NCBI RefSeq assembly: GCF_001905725.1
Contig: NZ_LIWB01000008.1
Location: forward strand, 260,491-324,490
Length of the DNA stretch: 64,000 bases
Direction of reading: 5' to 3'
From: Streptomyces sp. CB02400
GTDB lineage: Bacteria > Actinomycetota > Actinomycetes > Streptomycetales > Streptomycetaceae
The translations under genes and the position numbers were made by a program. Positions within the stretch are counted from its first letter, which is position 1, and every line of letters starts with the position of its first letter. Positions 33,778 through 42,843 of this stretch are shown here, one piece after another. The notes under the pieces are model-generated. The model searched no databases. It saw only the letters and a program-made list of their open reading frames with translations, and had not been told where the DNA came from.

Positions 33778-33960
33778 CGGGACTCCTGTTGTGGGAGAGC
33801 GGATCCGTACGGAAAGTGACATCAGGACGAGCGCAGCCAGTTGTTCGAGTGATGCGAACGGTTCGCGTCAAAGGTTGACCAGGAACCCGTGCGGACACAC
33901 GTCGGCCGCGACGGCTCCCCCTCCGCGCCGCCGCGGCCGATCCCCGTGCGGGAAGGACGG

Positions 33961-34161
33961 CTACTTGCCGTCGAGGTCCAGGGCGGGCGGGGCCGGCATG
34001 TGGCTGTCGAGCGTGGTGATCGCGTCGTCCTGCGGCGGGGTCGATACGTGACTGTCCTGAGTGGTGGCCGTGCCGTCCTTCGGCGGGGCCGGCATGTGAC
34101 TGTCGAGCGTCGTGATGGCGTCGCGCTCGGCTTCTTCGTTGCTGTTCGCGGTGTTGCTCAT
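33961..34161 (-). CDS. afsS: AfsS, small sigma-like activator of secondary metabolism
   Basis: 66 residues, the size of AfsS (63 in S. coelicolor). It shows the diagnostic three repeats: AITTLDSHMPAPP, ATTQDSHVSTPP and AITTLDSHMPAPP. It is the target of AfsR and raises antibiotic production when overexpressed; its biochemical action is unsettled. The middle repeat differs from the others (HVSTPP for HMPAPP). ATG 34161 is preferred; an upstream ATG at 34200 has no ribosome-binding site. It lies downstream of afsR on the same strand, with its own promoter. Confidence 0.95.
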   Translation of the reverse strand: MSNTANSNEEAERDAITTLDSHMPAPPKDGTATTQDSHVSTPPQDDAITTLDSHMPAPPALDLDGK

Positions 34162-34203
34162 GACTGCAAGCCCCCATGGAATTGACGGAGCGACGGGCAA
34201 GTG

Positions 34204-34245
34204 ACGCCTGTTCGGCGATTCCCCCGCAGGTCGCCGAACAGGCGT
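34204..34245 (-). terminator. perfect 15-bp hairpin between afsR and the afsS start codon
   Basis: Arms 34204-34218 and 34231-34245 (ACGCCTGTTCGGCGA and its complement), 12-base loop. It lies after the predicted afsS start site (near 34253) and before its ATG, so in an afsS mRNA it would be near the 5' end. It may instead, or also, terminate afsR transcripts. Confidence 0.6.
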
Positions 34246-34259
34246 TGTGGGGGTCGCTC

Positions 34260-34354
34260 ACCCTACAGGTGAACCCCCGACGACCCATCTGCCCCCCGAC
34301 GCGACGGATCGATGAACTGAGAGTGGCAGTCGCCCATAAACGTTCGATGAACGC
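34260..34354 (-). promoter_or_regulatory. afsS promoter with TTCA direct repeats (AfsR/PhoP-type sites)
   Basis: On the minus strand TAGGGT (34260-34265) is a good -10. GTTCACC (34268-34274), identical to a PHO-box heptamer, lies just upstream. Further upstream are GTTCATCGATC (within 34305-34319) and the 11-base direct repeat GTTCATCGAAC/GTTTATGGGCG (34331-34353). AfsR and PhoP are known to compete for TTCA-rich direct repeats at the afsS promoter. Which of these copies is bound here is inference. Confidence 0.6.
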
Positions 34355-34363
34355 CCGGTCGGC

Positions 34364-37321
34364 TCAGGCAGCTCCCACCGGCCGAAGCAATGTTCGCAGT
34401 TCAGCGGCTTCGGGTGCCGCGGACTGCTCGTAGATGGTCAGAGCATCGCGCCAGCACGCACGCGCGCGATCGGTCTGGCCGAGAGCGCTGAGGGAACGCC
34501 CCAGAAGCGTGAGGATGTTGGCTCGCATCCAGTCCCCACCGATGCTCCCCGTCGTCAGCGCCTGTTCGGCGTGCTGTGCCGCCTGAGCCGGCCGATGAGC
34601 CGAGAGGTGGACCTGGGCGATGCGGAAGTGGGTGGCTCCCTCCCACAGACGCTGCCGGTTCTCCACGAAGGTCTGAAGGGCGGTGGACAGCTCATTCAAC
34701 GCCTCGACCTGACGCGCCGCGTGGCTGAGCGCGATGCCGAGGGCGTACCGGGCGTTGGCCAGCCGGAAGGTCAGCCCGAGCTCGTCGTAGATGGTGATTC
34801 CCTGGCGGACCAGATCGATCCCCGAGGTGGTGCGTCCCACCAATACGAGGACACGCGAGAGGTTGCAGAGCGCGCTCGCCTCACCGGGCCGGTTGCCGTC
34901 GGACCGGAACGCCGCGATGGCTTCGAGGAGGTGGGCTTCACTGACGGCACGCTGGTTCTTGCAGTTGGCGATGATGCCCTGCTCGTTATGGGCGTTGCCT
35001 CTCGTCCAGGGATCTCTGGTCCGGTTCCCGAGTTCGATGGCGATCTCGGCCTCCGTCCCTGCTTCGTCGAAGCGCCCGGCCCTGCTGAGGACTTGGGCCA
35101 GGGTCGTGCGCGCACGCGCCTCCGCGTGCGCGTCTCCCGCGGCTGCGGTGGCGTCCCTCGCAGCGAACGCGGCCGCCTCGTAGCTGAGTGAACTCGCTCC
35201 CGATTCCGCCAGGTCCTTCGAAGCGAGCAAGAGGTCGACACCACGCCGCAGCGTGCCCGGCCTCAGGGACTGCCGGACACACGCCAGGATGCAGGCGGAC
35301 TCGGAGTGGAGCCAGTCCAGCGCGTTGACGTCGTCGCTGAACTCCTTGCCCGGGAACTCGGTGGGCTCCAGGTGGTCCACGGTCCGGTCCCCCGGCCGTT
35401 CGATCGCGTACACCCCCGCCGCCGTGGCCAGATAGAAGTCCAGCAACCGCGACAACGCCGCCCCCCGCTCACTAGGCGGCTGCTCGTCCCTCTCCGCACA
35501 CGCACGCGCGTAGAGCCGCACCAGGTCGTGGAACCGGTACCGCCCAGGCGCCGCCGACTCCAGCAGGGACGTGTCCACCAGGGACTCCAGCAGGTCCTCC
35601 GTGTCCTCCGCCGGCAGGTCCAGTACCGCCGCTGCCGCCGCGAGGGAGATGTCCGGGCCGTCCGCCAGGCCCAGCAGCCGGAATGCGCGGGCCTGGGCCG
35701 GTTCCAGCTGTCCGTAACCCAGTTCGAAGGTCGCCTTGACCGCCAGGTCACCCGCCTGGAGTTCGTCCAGGCGGCGGCGTTCGTCCGCGAGTTTCGCCGC
35801 CAGGACCGAGACCGTCCAGGTGCGCCTCGCCGCCAGGCGGGACGCCGCGATGCGGATCGCCAGCGGCAGGAAGCCGCACGCCGCCACCACGTCCAGGGCG
35901 GCCTCGCGCTCCGACGCGACCCGCTCCTCGCCGACGATCTTCGTGAAGAGGGACAGCGCCTCGTCCGGTGACATCACGTCCAGGTCGATCAGGTGCGCCC
36001 CGGCCAGGTCCACCATCCGCACCCGCGACGTCACCAGCGCCGCGCAGCCCGCCGTCCCCGGCAGCAGAGGCCTCACCTGTGCCGCGTCACGCGCGTTGTC
36101 CAGCAGGACCAGCACCTTGCGGCCGTCCAGGACCGAGCGGTACAGCGCCGCCCGCTCCTCCATCGAGTCCGGGATCGCCGAGTCCGCCGTGCCGAGGGCA
36201 CGCAGGAAGGAGCCCAGGACCGTCTCCGGCTCCGCCGACCTCGCGCCGGCGCCCTGGAGGTCGACGTACAACTGACCGTCGGGGAAGGCCGACCGCGCGC
36301 CGTGTGCCACGTGCACCGCCAGTGTCGTCTTGCCGACGCCGCCGATGCCCGCCAGCGCCGACACCGCCATCACCTGGCCCTCCGCGCCGGACGCCGACGC
36401 CAGTACGTCGCTCAGCTCCCGTACGAAGGACGCGCGGCCCGTGAAGTCCGGCACCGTCGCCGGGAGCTGGGCCGGGCGGACGGGGACCGCCACCGGTTCC
36501 GCCATGGGGGCCGAGGGTTCCGCGAGGCCCGGGTCGGCCTGGAGGATGCGTTGCTGGAGGTCCTGCAGATCCGGGCGCGGATCGACGCCGAGTTCGTCGG
36601 CGAGGAGGCGGCGGGTGTCCGCGTACACCGCGAGGGCCTCCGCCTGGCGGCCGCTGCGGTAGAGCGCCAGCATGAGCAGTTCCCGCAGCCGCTCCCGCAG
36701 CGGGTGCGCCGCCGTCAGGGCCGTCAGTTCCGAGACCGCCTCCGCGTGGCATCCCTGCTCCAGGTCCATGTCCAGGCGGGATTCGAGCAGTTGGAGCCGC
36801 CACTCCTCCAGGCGGACCCGCTGGGCCTCCGCGTACGGGCCCGGCACCCCGGCCAGCGTCTCGCCGTCCCACAGGGACAGGGCCCGGCTCAGTACCTCCC
36901 GCGCGCGGCACAGGTCCCCGGTGTTCCGGGCCTTCTCCGCCTCCGCCGCCAGTTCCTGCGCCGCCGCGAGATCCAGCGCGCCCTCGCCGAGCCCGCGCAC
37001 CGCGTAGCCGCCGGACTCGCTGACCAGCACCCCGGGGTCCAGCACCTTCCGCAGCCGGGAGGCGTACGTACGCACCGCCGCCAGCGCCTGGGAGGGGGGT
37101 TCCTCGCCCCACAGGGCGTCGATCAGTTCGGCCGCCGTGGCCGTACGGCCCTCGCGCAGCAGCAGGGCGGCGAGCAGGGCGCGTTGCTGGGGGCTGCCGG
37201 TGGCGACGGGCTCGTCGTCGCGCCAGGCGCGCACCGGGCCGAGCACGCCGAAGCGCAGCACCTCGGGCTCCGTCGAGGAGCCGGGACGCCGCTGCTCCGG
37301 TCCTCGCGGCACACTGTCCAT
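34364..37321 (-). CDS. afsR: AfsR, SARP-STAND transcriptional activator
   Basis: 985 residues (993 in S. coelicolor). Order: winged-helix SARP DNA-binding domain (about 20-110, LRFGVLGPVRAWRDDEPVAT), bacterial transcriptional-activation domain (about 115-265), NB-ARC/STAND ATPase (about 295-600) with Walker A GIGGVGKT at 325-332 and Walker B KVLVLLDN, then a C-terminal TPR region (about 700-980). AfsR is phosphorylated by AfsK and other kinases, binds the afsS promoter and recruits RNA polymerase in an ATPase-dependent way. ATG 37321 is the start. afsS follows 202 bases downstream. Confidence 0.97.
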   Translation of the reverse strand: MDSVPRGPEQRRPGSSTEPEVLRFGVLGPVRAWRDDEPVATGSPQQRALLAALLLREGRTATAAELIDALWGEEPPSQALAAVRTYASRLRKVLDPGVLVSESGGYAVRGLGEGALDLAAAQELAAEAEKARNTGDLCRAREVLSRALSLWDGETLAGVPGPYAEAQRVRLEEWRLQLLESRLDMDLEQGCHAEAVSELTALTAAHPLRERLRELLMLALYRSGRQAEALAVYADTRRLLADELGVDPRPDLQDLQQRILQADPGLAEPSAPMAEPVAVPVRPAQLPATVPDFTGRASFVRELSDVLASASGAEGQVMAVSALAGIGGVGKTTLAVHVAHGARSAFPDGQLYVDLQGAGARSAEPETVLGSFLRALGTADSAIPDSMEERAALYRSVLDGRKVLVLLDNARDAAQVRPLLPGTAGCAALVTSRVRMVDLAGAHLIDLDVMSPDEALSLFTKIVGEERVASEREAALDVVAACGFLPLAIRIAASRLAARRTWTVSVLAAKLADERRRLDELQAGDLAVKATFELGYGQLEPAQARAFRLLGLADGPDISLAAAAAVLDLPAEDTEDLLESLVDTSLLESAAPGRYRFHDLVRLYARACAERDEQPPSERGAALSRLLDFYLATAAGVYAIERPGDRTVDHLEPTEFPGKEFSDDVNALDWLHSESACILACVRQSLRPGTLRRGVDLLLASKDLAESGASSLSYEAAAFAARDATAAAGDAHAEARARTTLAQVLSRAGRFDEAGTEAEIAIELGNRTRDPWTRGNAHNEQGIIANCKNQRAVSEAHLLEAIAAFRSDGNRPGEASALCNLSRVLVLVGRTTSGIDLVRQGITIYDELGLTFRLANARYALGIALSHAARQVEALNELSTALQTFVENRQRLWEGATHFRIAQVHLSAHRPAQAAQHAEQALTTGSIGGDWMRANILTLLGRSLSALGQTDRARACWRDALTIYEQSAAPEAAELRTLLRPVGAA

Positions 37322-37446
37322 GCAGTCCCCCTATGCATCCTGAGCAACTACGCCAGTTTGCCTTGTTCATGGCAGATGCGTCAGCCGTGCGAGACGGCGA
37401 TCACATGGGGAGCGGCGGGCCGTCACCGGGCCCACACAGTTCGTCC

Positions 37447-37842
37447 TCAGTCGTCCAGATCCACCCGCACCGTCAGCAGCCCCGCCCCGAAGGCCCGCAC
37501 GGCGGCGCTGTTGAAGCGGGGCAGGGTGCGCAGCCGGGCCAGGGGATCGTCGTCGGGCAGGAGACGGGCGGTGCCGGTGTGCCAGCGGCCCCGGACGCGC
37601 ACCCGCACCCGGGGGTCCGCCTGGATGTTGCGGACGTACTGCGACCGCTCGCCGAACTCCGACACCAGCCAGAACGAGCCGCCGACCCGACGCCCGCCCA
37701 CCGGGGTCCGGCGGGGCAGGCCGGAGACGCGGCCCGTGGTCTCCAGCAGGGTCTGGAACGGCATCCGGCGCAGGACCGGATTCCCGATCCGGCGCTGGAA
37801 CGCGGTGGCCGCCCGGTATTTGCGTTCGGCGCGAGAAGTCAT
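37447..37842 (-). CDS. deazaflavin (F420)-dependent nitroreductase-family protein
   Basis: 131 residues of the DDN split-barrel family: NPVLRRMPFQTLLETTGRVS at the N-terminus, then GLPRRTPVGGRRVGGSFWLV and NIQADPRVRVRVRGRWHTGT. Members use F420H2 to reduce quinones or nitro compounds, often at the membrane. It lies among other F420 genes (38259, 39166), which supports the cofactor assignment. ATG 37842 is the start. Confidence 0.88.
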   Translation of the reverse strand: MTSRAERKYRAATAFQRRIGNPVLRRMPFQTLLETTGRVSGLPRRTPVGGRRVGGSFWLVSEFGERSQYVRNIQADPRVRVRVRGRWHTGTARLLPDDDPLARLRTLPRFNSAAVRAFGAGLLTVRVDLDD

Positions 37843-37947
37843 CGTGCTGTGAGCCTACCGGCGGCCCGGGAGGACGGGGCCGGTGCTGTGCGACCTTTGT
37901 ACGGAGCGGCGAACTGCCGTGCGGAAGAAGGGGATCGGCAGCAGACC

Positions 37948-38154
37948 ATGAGATTCGCCTGGTTCGTCTGGGTCGTCCGGCACATCAACGAGTTCGGTTT
38001 CAGCCATGGCCTCCTGAAAGGCGCGATCGGAACGGTCGCCGTGCTGATCACGGCCGCGCTGCTCGGCTTCGCGCTGCACCGCCACCGGCCGGCCGACCTG
38101 GCCGTCGGCGGTGTCACGGCGGTCGTGGGGATCGGCTGGCTGGCCTTCCACTGA
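37948..38154 (+). CDS. small two-helix membrane protein
   Basis: 68 residues with two hydrophobic helices (about 24-43, LKGAIGTVAVLITAALLGFA, and 50-67, LAVGGVTAVVGIGWLAF) joined by HRHRP, and a Trp-rich N-terminus (MRFAWFVWVVRHINEF). GAAGGGG lies about 15 bases upstream. No family is recognised. Start and reality are moderately supported by coding-like composition only. Confidence 0.5.
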   Translation: MRFAWFVWVVRHINEFGFSHGLLKGAIGTVAVLITAALLGFALHRHRPADLAVGGVTAVVGIGWLAFH

Positions 38155-38258
38155 GCGGAGGAAAGAGGAGCCGCAAGGGGGTTCCGACCGGTCGGTATGG
38201 ACAGGAGGGGTCCGCACGGGTATTGATGGGACAGTCGTCCGCGTACGAAAGGCCGCTC

Positions 38259-39119
38259 ATGCGCATCGCCGTCACGATCTTCCTCACCGACGAGACGATC
38301 ACCCCGGTCCGGCTCGCCCGTGAGCTGGAGCAGCGTGGGTTCGCCGGCCTGTATCTGCCGGAGCACACGCACATCCCCGTCGAGCGGACCAGCCCGTACC
38401 CGGCGGGCGGGGAGCTGCCGAGGGAGTACGGCCGCACCCTCGACCCCTTCGTCGCGCTCGGTCAGGCCGCCGCCGTCACCGAGCGGCTGGGGCTCGGCAC
38501 CGGCATCACGCTCGCCGCGCAGCACGACCCGATCGACCTGGCCAAGCAGGTCGCGACCCTCGATCACCTCTCCGGGGGCCGGTTCACGCTCGGGCTCGGC
38601 TTCGGCTGGAACGTGGAGGAGGCCGCCGACCACGGCGTGGAGTGGCGTACCCGGCGTGAGCTGGTCCGGGACCGGATGGGGCTGATGCGGGCGCTGTGGT
38701 CGGAGGAACCGACGCCTTACGAGGGGGAGTTCGGGAGCGTACGGGCGAGCTTCGCACACCCCAAACCGGTGCGGAAGCCGCGCGGTCCGGTGGTCGGGCC
38801 GCGCACGCTGGTCGGCGGGGCGGCGGGGCCGAAGCTGTTCGGGAACATCTGTGAGTACGCCGACGGCTGGCTGCCGATCGGCGGGCGGGGCCTGACGGAG
38901 GCGCTGCCCGCGCTCCGTACCGCCTGGGCCGACGCGGGCCGCGATCCCGGCGCCCTCCAGGTCGTGCCGTACGCCGTGCGTCCCAGCGCGGGCAAGCTGG
39001 CCCACTTCGCGGAGCTGGGCATCGAGGAGGTCGTGGTGCAGCTTCCGCCGGAGGGGGAGGCGGGGGTGCTGCGGGCGCTGGACGCGTTCCAGGCATTCGT
39101 GGGCGGGGAAGAGGCCTGA
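38259..39119 (+). CDS. LLM-class F420-dependent oxidoreductase
   Basis: 286 residues, a TIM-barrel luciferase-like monooxygenase of the F420 branch. Visible are FAGLYLPEHTHIPVERTSPY, RLGLGTGITLAAQHDPI and LDHLSGGRFTLGLGFGWN, family hallmarks, and the phosphate-binding region near GGAAGPKLF. It uses reduced F420 on an unknown substrate. It lies 46 bases upstream of fbiC, so cofactor synthesis and use may be coexpressed. ATG 38259 fits the conserved first strand. Confidence 0.9.
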   Translation: MRIAVTIFLTDETITPVRLARELEQRGFAGLYLPEHTHIPVERTSPYPAGGELPREYGRTLDPFVALGQAAAVTERLGLGTGITLAAQHDPIDLAKQVATLDHLSGGRFTLGLGFGWNVEEAADHGVEWRTRRELVRDRMGLMRALWSEEPTPYEGEFGSVRASFAHPKPVRKPRGPVVGPRTLVGGAAGPKLFGNICEYADGWLPIGGRGLTEALPALRTAWADAGRDPGALQVVPYAVRPSAGKLAHFAELGIEEVVVQLPPEGEAGVLRALDAFQAFVGGEEA

Positions 39120-39165
39120 CGTGGACGGGGAAGGGCCCTGATCACGCCGAACGTATGCTCAAAGG

Positions 39166-41754
39166 ATGACGACTTCCGCGACCACCGGAACCGGCGGCCC
39201 CACCGAGAACTCCCTGCGGCGCGCCCTCAGACGCGCCCGGGACGGCGTCTCCCTGGACGTCTCCGAGGCGGCGGTCCTGCTCCAGGCACGCGGTGAACAC
39301 CTGGAGGACCTGTCCGCGTCGGCCGCCCGGGTGCGGGACGCGGGGCTCGAGGCGGCGGGGCGGCCCGGTGTCATCACGTACTCGAAGAGCGTCTTCGTCC
39401 CGCTGACCCGGCTGTGCCGGGACAAGTGCCACTACTGCACGTTCGTCACCGTGCCCGGCAAGCTGCGCCGGGCCGGGCACGGGATGTTCATGTCGCCGGA
39501 CGAGGTGCTGGACATCGCCCGCAAGGGTGCCGCCGCCGGCTGCAAGGAAGCCCTCATCACCCTCGGCGACAAGCCCGAGGACCGCTGGCCGGAGGCGCGC
39601 GAGTGGCTCGACGCGCACGGGTACGACGACACGATCGCGTACGTCCGCGCGATCTCCATCCGGATCCTGGAGGAGACGGGACTCCTCCCGCACCTCAACC
39701 CGGGCGTCATGCCCTGGACCGACTTCCAGCGGCTCAAGCCGGTCGCGCCGTCGATGGGCATGATGCTGGAGACCACCGCGACCCGTCTGTGGTCCGAGCC
39801 CGGCGGCCCGCACCACGGCTCCCCGGACAAGGAGCCGGCCGTACGGCTGCGGGTGCTGGAGGACGCGGGCCGCTCCTCGGTCCCCTTCACCTCCGGCATC
39901 CTCATCGGCATCGGGGAGACGTACGAGGAGCGCGCGGAGTCGCTGTTCGCGCTGCGGAAGATCTCCCGCGCCCACCACGGCATCCAGGAACTGATCATCC
40001 AGAACTTCCGCGCCAAGCCGGACACCGCGATGCGCGGCATGCCGGACGCGGAACTCGACGAGCTGGTCGCCACGGTCGCCGTCGCCCGGCTGGTCCTCGG
40101 TCCGTCCGCCTGCCTCCAGGCGCCGCCGAACCTGGTCGACTCCGAGTACGGGCGGCTGATCGGGGCCGGGATCGACGACTGGGGCGGGGTCTCCCCGCTG
40201 ACCATCGACCACGTCAACCCCGAGCGCCCCTGGCCGCGGATCGAGGAACTGGCCGACAGGTCCCGGGCCGCCGGCTTCGAGCTGCGCGAACGCCTCTGCG
40301 TCTACCCGGAGTTCGTGCGGCGTGGTGAGCCGTGGCTGGATCCGCGGCTGCGTCCGCACGTGGCCGCGCTCGCCGACCCGGCCACCGGTCTGGCGCGCCC
40401 CGACGCCCTCCCGCAGGGGCTGCCCTGGCAGGAACCGGACGAGGCGTTCACCGCGACCGGCCGCACCGATCTGCACCGCACCATCGACACCGAGGGGCGT
40501 ACGGGCGACCGGCGCGACGACTTCGACGAGGTCTACGGCGACTGGGACGCCCTGCGCGAGGCCGCCGCCCCCGGCATGGTCCCGGAGCGCATCGACACCG
40601 ATGTGCGCGAGGCCCTGCGCACGGCGGCCGACGACCCGACGAGGCTGACCGACGCGGAGGCGCTGGCGCTGCTGCACGCCGACGGTCCCGCCCTGGACGC
40701 GCTGTGCCGGGTCGCGGACGACGTCCGCAAGTCGGTGGTCGGCGACGACGTGACGTACATCGTCACCCGCAACATCAACTTCACCAACGTCTGTTACACC
40801 GGCTGCCGTTTCTGCGCCTTCGCGCAGCGCCGCACCGACGCGGACGCCTACACGCTCTCGCTCGACCAGGTCGCCGACCGCGCCCAGCAGGCGTGGGACG
40901 TGGGCGCGGTGGAGGTCTGCATGCAGGGCGGCATCCACCCCGACCTGCCCGGGACGGCGTACTTCGACATCGCGAAGGCGGTGAAGGCCCGAGTCCCCGG
41001 CATGCACGTGCACGCCTTCTCCCCGATGGAGGTCGTCAACGGCGCGACCCGCACTGGCCTGTCCATCCGGGAGTGGCTCACGGCGGCGAAGGAAGCGGGA
41101 CTGGACACCATCCCCGGCACGGCCGCCGAGATCCTCGACGACGAGGTCCGCTGGATCCTGACCAAGGGCAAACTCCCGGCGGCGACCTGGACCGAGGTCG
41201 TCACCACCGCCCACGAGCTGGGCATCCGCTCCTCCTCGACGATGATGTACGGCCATGTCGACCAGCCCCGCCACTGGCTGGGCCACCTGCGCACCCTGGC
41301 CGGCATCCAGCAACGAACCGGCGGCTTCACGGAGTTCGTGACCCTTCCCTTCGTGCACACCAACGCCCCCGTATACCTGGCCGGCATCGCCCGCCCCGGA
41401 CCGACGGTCCGCGACAACCGCGCGGTCACCGCGATGGCCCGCCTGCTGCTCCACCCGCACATCCCCAACATCCAGACGAGCTGGGTGAAACTGGGCGCGG
41501 AGGGCGCGGCGGAGATGCTGCGCTCCGGCGCGAACGATCTCGGCGGCACGCTGATGGAGGAGACGATCTCGCGGATGGCGGGTTCGTCGTACGGTTCCTA
41601 CAAGTCGGTCAAGGACCTGATCGCGGTCGCGGAGGCCGCCGGCCGCCCGGCGAAGCCCCGCACCACCCTCTACGGCGAGGTACCGGAGGAGCGCCGCCGG
41701 GCGGCGGAGGCATCGGACGGACACCTCCCGGAACTGCTGCCGGTACTGGACTGA
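39166..41754 (+). CDS. fbiC: 7,8-didemethyl-8-hydroxy-5-deazariboflavin (Fo) synthase FbiC
   Basis: 862 residues joining CofG and CofH, two radical-SAM enzymes that make Fo, the chromophore of F420, from tyrosine and a flavin-pathway pyrimidine. Two [4Fe-4S] CxxxCxxC motifs are clear: CRDKCHYC (near residue 84) and CYTGCRFC (near 543), each heading a TIM-barrel half. Length matches the fused actinobacterial enzyme (about 860). ATG 39166 follows AAAGG. It probably forms a unit with the upstream LLM oxidoreductase. Confidence 0.97.
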   Translation: MTTSATTGTGGPTENSLRRALRRARDGVSLDVSEAAVLLQARGEHLEDLSASAARVRDAGLEAAGRPGVITYSKSVFVPLTRLCRDKCHYCTFVTVPGKLRRAGHGMFMSPDEVLDIARKGAAAGCKEALITLGDKPEDRWPEAREWLDAHGYDDTIAYVRAISIRILEETGLLPHLNPGVMPWTDFQRLKPVAPSMGMMLETTATRLWSEPGGPHHGSPDKEPAVRLRVLEDAGRSSVPFTSGILIGIGETYEERAESLFALRKISRAHHGIQELIIQNFRAKPDTAMRGMPDAELDELVATVAVARLVLGPSACLQAPPNLVDSEYGRLIGAGIDDWGGVSPLTIDHVNPERPWPRIEELADRSRAAGFELRERLCVYPEFVRRGEPWLDPRLRPHVAALADPATGLARPDALPQGLPWQEPDEAFTATGRTDLHRTIDTEGRTGDRRDDFDEVYGDWDALREAAAPGMVPERIDTDVREALRTAADDPTRLTDAEALALLHADGPALDALCRVADDVRKSVVGDDVTYIVTRNINFTNVCYTGCRFCAFAQRRTDADAYTLSLDQVADRAQQAWDVGAVEVCMQGGIHPDLPGTAYFDIAKAVKARVPGMHVHAFSPMEVVNGATRTGLSIREWLTAAKEAGLDTIPGTAAEILDDEVRWILTKGKLPAATWTEVVTTAHELGIRSSSTMMYGHVDQPRHWLGHLRTLAGIQQRTGGFTEFVTLPFVHTNAPVYLAGIARPGPTVRDNRAVTAMARLLLHPHIPNIQTSWVKLGAEGAAEMLRSGANDLGGTLMEETISRMAGSSYGSYKSVKDLIAVAEAAGRPAKPRTTLYGEVPEERRRAAEASDGHLPELLPVLD

Positions 41755-41880
41755 GACGGGCCGGGGAAGCGCGGGTACTGGCAGTAGGATGATCCGACCC
41801 GCGTTCGATCGGGACCCGCGGCCTTCGGACCGGAGCCCGCGGCCTTCGATCGGGACCCGTAGCTGAGGAGATGCGTACCG

Positions 41881-42447
41881 GTGCCTGCCCGTCTTCCCTC
41901 GTGGGCCTGGGTGACCGGGCTGACCACGGGGGCGATCGCCGCGGTGGTGGTCCTGGCCGTCCAGGCGGACCAGGGGACGAAGCCCGTCGCCGCCACGACC
42001 CGGCCGAGCGCGTCGGCGACGGCGGACGCGAAACCGTCCGCGAAGCCGGAGGAGGAGAAACCGGCGGCGGTCCCGGCCGACTCGGGCACCGGCCGCCGGA
42101 TCGTCTACTCCCTCGGCGAGAAGCGGGTCTGGCTGGTCGACGCCAGTGACACCCCCCGCCGCTCCTTCGCGGTCTGGCCGGGCACGGTCGCCCCGGACCC
42201 CGGCACGTACACGATCGGCAAGCGCACCCCGGCCACCACCGGCAGCGACGGCGTCCCGGTCGAGCACATCATGTACTTCGCCCAGAAGTCCGGCGTCTGG
42301 GTCGCCTTCTCCAACGCGGTCGACGGCTCCTCGCCCCCGCCCGCCGAACCGGGCGCGCAGACGGGCGGCATCCGCATCGCCAAACCCGACGGCAAGGCCC
42401 TGTGGACCTTCGGCTCGGCGGGCACGACGGTCCGGGTCGTCGAGTAG
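41881..42447 (+). CDS. membrane-anchored degenerate L,D-transpeptidase-like protein
   Basis: 188 residues. An N-terminal signal-anchor (about 10-28, WVTGLTTGAIAAVVVLAVQ) and a Pro/Ala/Lys linker (30-68) lead to a YkuD-like domain (about 72-187): RRIVYSLGEKRVWLVDASDT, then GTYTIGKRTP and a C-terminal IRIAKPDGKALWTFGSAGT. True L,D-transpeptidases have SHGC-(I/V)R before this last part; here the position reads QTGG-IR (160-163), so the catalytic Cys is absent. It probably binds peptidoglycan or a partner without cross-linking it. GTG 41881 has GAGGAG upstream. Confidence 0.75.
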   Translation: MPARLPSWAWVTGLTTGAIAAVVVLAVQADQGTKPVAATTRPSASATADAKPSAKPEEEKPAAVPADSGTGRRIVYSLGEKRVWLVDASDTPRRSFAVWPGTVAPDPGTYTIGKRTPATTGSDGVPVEHIMYFAQKSGVWVAFSNAVDGSSPPPAEPGAQTGGIRIAKPDGKALWTFGSAGTTVRVVE

Positions 42448-42489
42448 CCGCGTCGGAGGGCGAAACACCGGTCGCGACAACGTGCGTGG

Positions 42490-42843
42490 CTACTCGGTGT
42501 CCTTCGGGTGGCGAGTGGACGCGTACACGAAATGAACCGTGTGGCGCGCCTCGTCGACGAGGTAGCGGACGTGGCCGCCCGCTGTCACCTCGTACTCCCA
42601 CTGAGGGTGTTCCCGGCCTCCGAGGACGGCCCTGGCCAGCCGGCCGCGGAGCGGGTGCTGACGGTCGAGGTCCGCTCGGGGCAGGGGATCACGGCGCAGA
42701 GCGTCGAAGCAGCGGCGTGTGTTGCCCGGAGCCTCCGCGCCCAGTTCGCCCCACCCCTTTGCTGCCTCGTTGCTCGCGAACCGCAGGCGCCATTCACCGT
42801 CCATGGGCGGCGGAGCGACGTCATCACCGCGCTTCGGGCTCAC
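42490..42843 (-). CDS. RelE/YoeB-like toxin of a toxin-antitoxin pair
   Basis: 117 residues. The core GEWRLRFASNEAAKGWGELG, LRGRLARAVLGGREHPQWEY and VRYLVDEARHTVHFVYASTR fits the actinobacterial RelE-fold ribosome-dependent mRNA interferases of about 100 residues. The GTG start (42843) overlaps the antitoxin stop as GTGA, the usual coupling; a later ATG (42804, MDGEWRL) is an alternative. Catalytic residues of RelE toxins vary and cannot be confirmed by eye. It is the second gene of a two-gene operon with a palindromic operator. Confidence 0.72.
   Translation of the reverse strand: MSPKRGDDVAPPPMDGEWRLRFASNEAAKGWGELGAEAPGNTRRCFDALRRDPLPRADLDRQHPLRGRLARAVLGGREHPQWEYEVTAGGHVRYLVDEARHTVHFVYASTRHPKDTE

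Noticed and set aside
39142..42480. 1112-codon minus-strand frame over fbiC
   Set aside because: Shadow of fbiC, whose two radical-SAM motifs are unmistakable. The antisense product is Arg/Gly/Pro-rich without domains.
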